A stretch of 64,000 nucleotides of DNA from Paracoccaceae bacterium (lineage in GTDB: Bacteria; Pseudomonadota; Alphaproteobacteria; Rhodobacterales; Rhodobacteraceae), in contig JANSYP010000001.1 of assembly GCA_024742405.1 (NCBI GenBank), positions 1 through 64,000 on the forward strand. Reading direction: 5' to 3'. Shown in pieces: positions 60,546 to 64,000 of the stretch; positions within the stretch are counted from its first letter, which is position 1, and every line of letters begins with the position of its first letter. The notes under the pieces were generated by a model that saw only the letters and a list, made by a program, of their open reading frames with translations, had not been told where the DNA came from and ran no database searches. The translations under genes and the position numbers were made by a program.

Positions 60546-62027
60546 TCAGACCGACATGCAGATATACTTGGTCTCAAGGTACTCCTCGATGCCCTGACGT
60601 CCGCCTTCGCGGCCGAGGCCAGACTGCTTGATCCCGCCGAAGGGCACGCTTTCGGCCGAGATGATACCGGTATTCACGCCGATAATGCCATATTCCAGCG
60701 CCTCGGAGACCCGGGTCACCCGCCTGATATCCCGGGCATAGAAGTAGGCGGCGAGCCCGAATTCGGTGTCATTGGCATAGGCGATGGCCTCCTCGTCGCT
60801 CTCGAAGCGGAAGATCGGGGCCACGGGCCCGAACGTCTCCTCGCTGGCGATGCGCATCTCCTGGGTGACCCCGGTGACGAGGGTCGGCTCGAAATACGTG
60901 CCGCCAAGGGCGTGGCGACCGCCGCCGGTGACGATCCGGGCGCCGTGGTCGCTGGCATCGGCGAGATGGCTCTCGACTTTTTCGACGGCTTTGGGGTTGA
61001 TCAAAGGACCGATGGTGATCCCGTCCGCGAGCCCATCACCCACCTGCAGACCGGCGATCGCCTCGGCAAGCTTCGCAACAAAGGCGTCATGGATGCCGGC
61101 CTGCGCGTAGATCCTGTTGGCGCAGACGCAGGTCTGGCCGGCATTGCGGTATTTGCTGGCCATCGCGCCGGTGACCGCGGCATCGAGATCGGCGTCGTCA
61201 AAGACGATGAAGGGCGCGTTGCCCCCCAACTCCATGGAGCATTTCATGACCTGATCGGCGGCCTGGCGCAGCAGGATGCGGCCGACGCCTGTCGAGCCGG
61301 TGAAGCTGAGTTTGCGCATGGCTGGGTTTTCGCAGAACTCCTTGCCGATCGCCGAGGAATCCGTCGACGGCACGACCTGGAACACGCCCCCCGGCAGCCC
61401 GGCGCGTTCGGCCAGAACCGCCAGTGCCAGCGCCGAGAGCGGCGTTTCCTCTGACGGTTTGGCGATGAAGGCACAGCCGGCGGCCAGGGCCGGGGCGGCT
61501 TTGCGCGTGATCATGGCGTTGGGAAAATTCCAGGGCGTGATCGCCCCCGCGATGCCCACCGGCTGGTGGATCACGGTCACCCGTGTGTCAGGGGTATGGC
61601 CGGGCACGGTCTCGCCATAGACCCGCTTGCCCTCTTCGGCGAACCATTCGACGAAGCTCGCGCCATAGGCGACTTCGCCCCGCGCCTCGGCCAACGGCTT
61701 GCCCATCTCGGCGGTCAGGATCACGGCGAGATCTTCGGCATGCTCCAGCATCAGCGCGAACCAGCGTTTGAGCACGGCCGCCCGGTCCTTGGCCGTGCGT
61801 TGGGCCCAGGCAACCTGCGCAGGTTCGGCGGCGGCGATGGCGCGCGCGGTCTCGGCCCGGCCCAGATCGGCGACCTCGGCGATCACATCGCCGCGTGCGG
61901 GGTTCGTGACGGCAAAGGTCGCACCGCCGTCGGCGGCGATCCAGGTGCCATCGATCCAGGCGCGGGTTTCCAGCAGCGCGGAGTCGCTGAGCCGCGCCTG
62001 CAGATCGGTGATGTCAGTGTCGAGCAT
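60546..62027 (-). CDS. gabD: NAD(P)-dependent succinate-semialdehyde dehydrogenase
   Basis: A 493-residue aldehyde dehydrogenase oxidising succinate semialdehyde to succinate, the last step of GABA breakdown. Start ATG 62027 reads MLDTDITDLQARLSDSALLE and is preceded by GGAAGGACATC. The ALDH motifs are PVGIAGAITPWNFPNAMITR, FTGSTGVGRILLRQA, the Glu in KCSMELGGNAPFIVFDDADL and the nucleophile Cys in NAGQTCVCANRIYA, followed by EETFGPVAPIFRFESDEEAI and VPFGGIKQSGLGREGGRQGI. The whole resembles GabD. No gabT is adjacent. Divergent from the hydrolase gene. Confidence 0.9.
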   Translation of the reverse strand: MLDTDITDLQARLSDSALLETRAWIDGTWIAADGGATFAVTNPARGDVIAEVADLGRAETARAIAAAEPAQVAWAQRTAKDRAAVLKRWFALMLEHAEDLAVILTAEMGKPLAEARGEVAYGASFVEWFAEEGKRVYGETVPGHTPDTRVTVIHQPVGIAGAITPWNFPNAMITRKAAPALAAGCAFIAKPSEETPLSALALAVLAERAGLPGGVFQVVPSTDSSAIGKEFCENPAMRKLSFTGSTGVGRILLRQAADQVMKCSMELGGNAPFIVFDDADLDAAVTGAMASKYRNAGQTCVCANRIYAQAGIHDAFVAKLAEAIAGLQVGDGLADGITIGPLINPKAVEKVESHLADASDHGARIVTGGGRHALGGTYFEPTLVTGVTQEMRIASEETFGPVAPIFRFESDEEAIAYANDTEFGLAAYFYARDIRRVTRVSEALEYGIIGVNTGIISAESVPFGGIKQSGLGREGGRQGIEEYLETKYICMSV

Positions 62028-62126
62028 GTGATGTCCTTCCCGCTGTCCGTCCTGGCCCGCTAACGGCCTTGGCAACTCCTGACGCCTTCTCCAAGAAAGA
62101 TCCACCCGCAGCAGGAGCCGCCCGCC

Positions 62127-62957
62127 ATGGACATGGACCTCGCCTACAACAATGTGGACTTCATTCCCGACGGGGAAAGCTTTCCCGACCGATGGGCGGC
62201 CGACGCCGAAGCCCACCGCGCGCTGGAACACGGGCTTGGACGGGCATTTCTGAACCTCCCCTACGGTGAGACCGAGCGGCAGCGCTATGACCTCTTTTAT
62301 CCCGCGGGTCGGCCTGCGGGGCTGATGGTTTTCGTCCATGGCGGCTACTGGCGGCGATTCGACCGCTCGTTCTGGTCGCAGTTCAGCGCCGGGGCGACCG
62401 CGCGTGGCTGGGCGGTGGCGGTGCCGAGCTACACGCTGGCACCCGATGCGCGAATCGCGGCGATCACCCAGGAAATCGCGCTTGCCGTCACCTCAGCCGC
62501 GGGCAGGATCGCGGGACCCATCGTGCTGACGGGGCATTCGGCGGGCGGGCATCTGGTGGCCCGCATGGTGCAGCAGGGCGGACCGCTGCCCGAGGCCATC
62601 GCGGACCGTGTCGCACGCTGCGTGCCGATTTCTCCGGTGTCGGATCTGCGCCCCCTGCTCGAACTGGAGCTCAATGCCGACCTGCGTCTCGACAGGGACG
62701 AAGCCGAGGCCGAAAGCCCTCTGCTCGGGCGCCCGCTGTCGAGTGTGTCGCTGTCGGTCTGGGTCGGTGCCGACGAGCGGCCGGTGTTCCTCGATCAGGC
62801 GCGATGGCTGGCCGAAGCCTGGGACGCGCCGCTGCATGTCCCCGAAGGCCTGCACCATTTCGATGTGATCGACGGTTTAACGGCGCCCGACTCCGATCTG
62901 CTGCGGGATCTTTTGGGGCCGGTGGACCGGGCGGCACAGGGCGATCACGGCGCGTAA
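62127..62957 (+). CDS. Alpha/beta hydrolase (kynurenine-formamidase/esterase type)
   Basis: A 276-residue alpha/beta hydrolase. The oxyanion-hole motif is VFVHGGYWRRFDRSFWSQFS and the nucleophile elbow is IVLTGHSAGGHLVARMVQQG with the catalytic Ser. The Asp is likely in VWVGADERPVFLDQA, and His in EGLHHFDVIDGL. HGGYW and GHSAGGH together are typical of arylformamidases and related small esterases. ATG 62127 follows AGGAGCCGCC. Its 3' end overlaps the convergent gene by 13 bases. The substrate is not proven. Confidence 0.85.
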   Translation: MDMDLAYNNVDFIPDGESFPDRWAADAEAHRALEHGLGRAFLNLPYGETERQRYDLFYPAGRPAGLMVFVHGGYWRRFDRSFWSQFSAGATARGWAVAVPSYTLAPDARIAAITQEIALAVTSAAGRIAGPIVLTGHSAGGHLVARMVQQGGPLPEAIADRVARCVPISPVSDLRPLLELELNADLRLDRDEAEAESPLLGRPLSSVSLSVWVGADERPVFLDQARWLAEAWDAPLHVPEGLHHFDVIDGLTAPDSDLLRDLLGPVDRAAQGDHGA

Positions 62958-63517
62958 CCCGCCAACCCGTCATAGTCGATCTGTTCGAGAACCTTGATCA
63001 CCGCCGCCTCGTTGCCGCCCGAGGCCTGAACGAGGATGCGGTTGGCGACCATGCCGGTATATTCGGTGTCGGTCTGGGCAAATCGCTGGTCGCCGACCGT
63101 CACCAGTTTCCCGCCCGAGGCCATCAGCATCGCAGGGTTCGCGAGCATCCCGGCCATACTCGCGACCATCGGACTGTCGGCAAGCAGCATCACGCTCACA
63201 CTCTCCGATCCGTTGGTATAGATCGCCTCGGCGCCGGTGCCGCCCCCGAACATCGCGAGGCCCGCCGCGACATCGGTGTCGATCTCGCGCCACCAGCCCT
63301 CGGGGGCGTCGGGGAGATAGGCCACAAAGCTTTCGGTCTTCTGCTGCTGCATCAGGGCCTGCGCGATCGACAGCTCCTGCAGGGCTGTGCCGACATTGCC
63401 GGCCTCATAGGCAGTGCGGCTCGCATCGAGCGCGTCGAGAATGTCATCGGCCTGTGCCGGGGACAGGCAGAGTGCGAAAGCTGCGGCAAGAAGCGGGGCG
63501 GTGACGTTTCGGGCCAT
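62945..63517 (-). CDS. Exported hypothetical protein
   Basis: A 190-residue periplasmic protein. Signal peptide MARNVTAPLLAAAFALCLSP, cleaved after AQA. The mature part begins DDILDALDASRTAYEAGNVG with a TPR-like helix pair, followed by a sandwich-like domain (PEGWWREIDTDVAAGLAMFG, SVSVMLLADSPMVASMAGM, VTVGDQRFAQTDTEYTGMVA) and ending GLAGYAP. Similar proteins occur in Rhodobacteraceae with no assigned function. It is tail-to-tail with the hydrolase, overlapping by 13 bases, and downstream of the peptidase gene. Confidence 0.75.
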   Translation of the reverse strand: MARNVTAPLLAAAFALCLSPAQADDILDALDASRTAYEAGNVGTALQELSIAQALMQQQKTESFVAYLPDAPEGWWREIDTDVAAGLAMFGGGTGAEAIYTNGSESVSVMLLADSPMVASMAGMLANPAMLMASGGKLVTVGDQRFAQTDTEYTGMVANRILVQASGGNEAAVIKVLEQIDYDGLAGYAP

Positions 63518-63569
63518 GGGTGTGTTCCTTGGTCAAGTGATCGCTAAAGTGGCAGGTTGCATCCCACCC

Positions 63570-64000
63570 TCATGGCGGGAAGCGGTCCGCCCAACAGGGT
63601 TTGACGTCGCCCGGCGCTGCTGTCGCGGCATAGAGGCCCCGGGCCACCGCTCGGGCCAGACAGATCGCGCCGGCGTGGCCCAGGCGCATCTGATCGCGCA
63701 CCGGATCGCCCAACGGCACCGCCCCGGTGGCGGCGGCAAAGACCGTATCGCCATCGAGCAGCGTGTGCGAGGGCACTAGTGACCGGGCCAGCCCGTCATG
63801 GGCCGTCACGGCCATGCGCAGAGCCTGGGATTTGTCGAGCGCCGCATCGGTCGCGACGATGGCGATGGTGGTGGCGGTGCCGGGCGCCACCGGACTGTCG
63901 GGGAGGGACGGTGCGGGGTAGGCCGGCGGGGCCCCCCGTCCGCCGAACTCGTCGCCGATCTCGAAGGGGGCGGCCCAGAAATGCGGCCCTTCGCCCACAA
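63570..64000 (-). CDS. P1-family (DmpA-type) peptidase, C-terminal part
   Basis: The 3' end of a minus-strand gene that continues beyond the right edge. The visible 143 residues read EIGDEFGGRGAPPAYPAPSL, TTIAIVATDAALDKSQALRM and VPSHTLLDGDTVFAAATGAV, typical of L-aminopeptidase/D-esterase (peptidase S58, P1 family) C-termini, where autocleavage joins alpha and beta chains. The cleavage site would be upstream, outside the window. The end RLGHAGAICLARAVARGLYA fits. The role is peptide or D-amino-acid amide hydrolysis; the substrate is unknown. Confidence 0.78.
   Translation of the reverse strand, partial: VGEGPHFWAAPFEIGDEFGGRGAPPAYPAPSLPDSPVAPGTATTIAIVATDAALDKSQALRMAVTAHDGLARSLVPSHTLLDGDTVFAAATGAVPLGDPVRDQMRLGHAGAICLARAVARGLYAATAAPGDVKPCWADRFPP

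Noticed and set aside
1-64000. CRISPR arrays, rRNA and tRNA genes
   Set aside because: No regularly spaced repeats and no recognisable tRNA or rRNA conserved segments were seen by eye; a covariance search was not possible here.

Overview
The window reads as a chromosome segment of a GC-rich alphaproteobacterium, most likely Rhodobacteraceae (Roseobacter-like). Pointers are the formate dehydrogenase locus with its DUF3305/DUF3306/DUF6352/DUF6505/DUF6494-type partners, the YbjN and DUF3144 proteins, a Mrp/SulP neighbourhood and the codon style. No rRNA, tRNA or CRISPR array was recognised.

Bases 1-15,200 are a decaying accessory region. It holds two IS3-family elements and a third IS3 fragment, an IS110-family remnant, and a run of broken host genes: gltS, a Na/Pi cotransporter, a sensor-phosphatase split by an in-frame TAG, a STAS protein with an in-frame TAA, an amino-acid-type binding protein with a frameshift, and a response regulator and histidine kinase with nonsense and frameshift lesions. 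The only large intact gene is a BCCT transporter, followed by an overlapping 29-residue membrane peptide. The three IS3 copies are themselves interrupted by a family of short imperfect hairpins (arms like CGCCATTG/CAATGGCG, core GGTCCGAG), about nine copies, with a net gain of about 37 nt at the sites that can be measured. All recognised copies are inside transposase genes.

Bases 15,175-16,298 carry no gene I can support. From 16,299 on the genes are intact. 16.3-22.0 kb: YbjN, proC-csaA-D-2-hydroxyacid dehydrogenase, RidA, a TetR/peroxiredoxin divergent pair, thymidine kinase and a lipoprotein. 22.2-28.3 kb: a DyP-type peroxidase, an exported histidine/phenylalanine ammonia-lyase homologue whose MIO-forming Ala-Ser-Gly is missing, a Tat-exported flavin amine oxidase and a methyltransferase. 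28.4-35.9 kb: a SAM/adenylate cyclase/ATPase regulator, an ABC transporter with a binding-protein/permease fusion but no adjacent ATPase, and a GlcD-like FAD oxidase.

36-51 kb is a complete respiratory formate dehydrogenase locus. The minus-strand operon runs from the TorD-like chaperone (49.6 kb) through the Tat peptide, the catalytic, Fe-S and cytochrome b subunits, a WD40-type cytochrome c, and a string of small accessory genes including a biotin/lipoate-ligase-like protein. A four-cluster ferredoxin-like protein, DUF3305 and DUF3306 lie on its far side, and a Mrp Fe-S carrier lies upstream.

51-64 kb is ordinary chromosome: SulP transporter, universal stress protein and capsule-type protein, asd, a PagL-like outer-membrane protein, a large exported phytase-esterase-like protein, an AT-rich island with one orphan gene, a gabD-type dehydrogenase, an alpha/beta hydrolase, an exported hypothetical protein, and the end of a P1-family peptidase running off the right edge.
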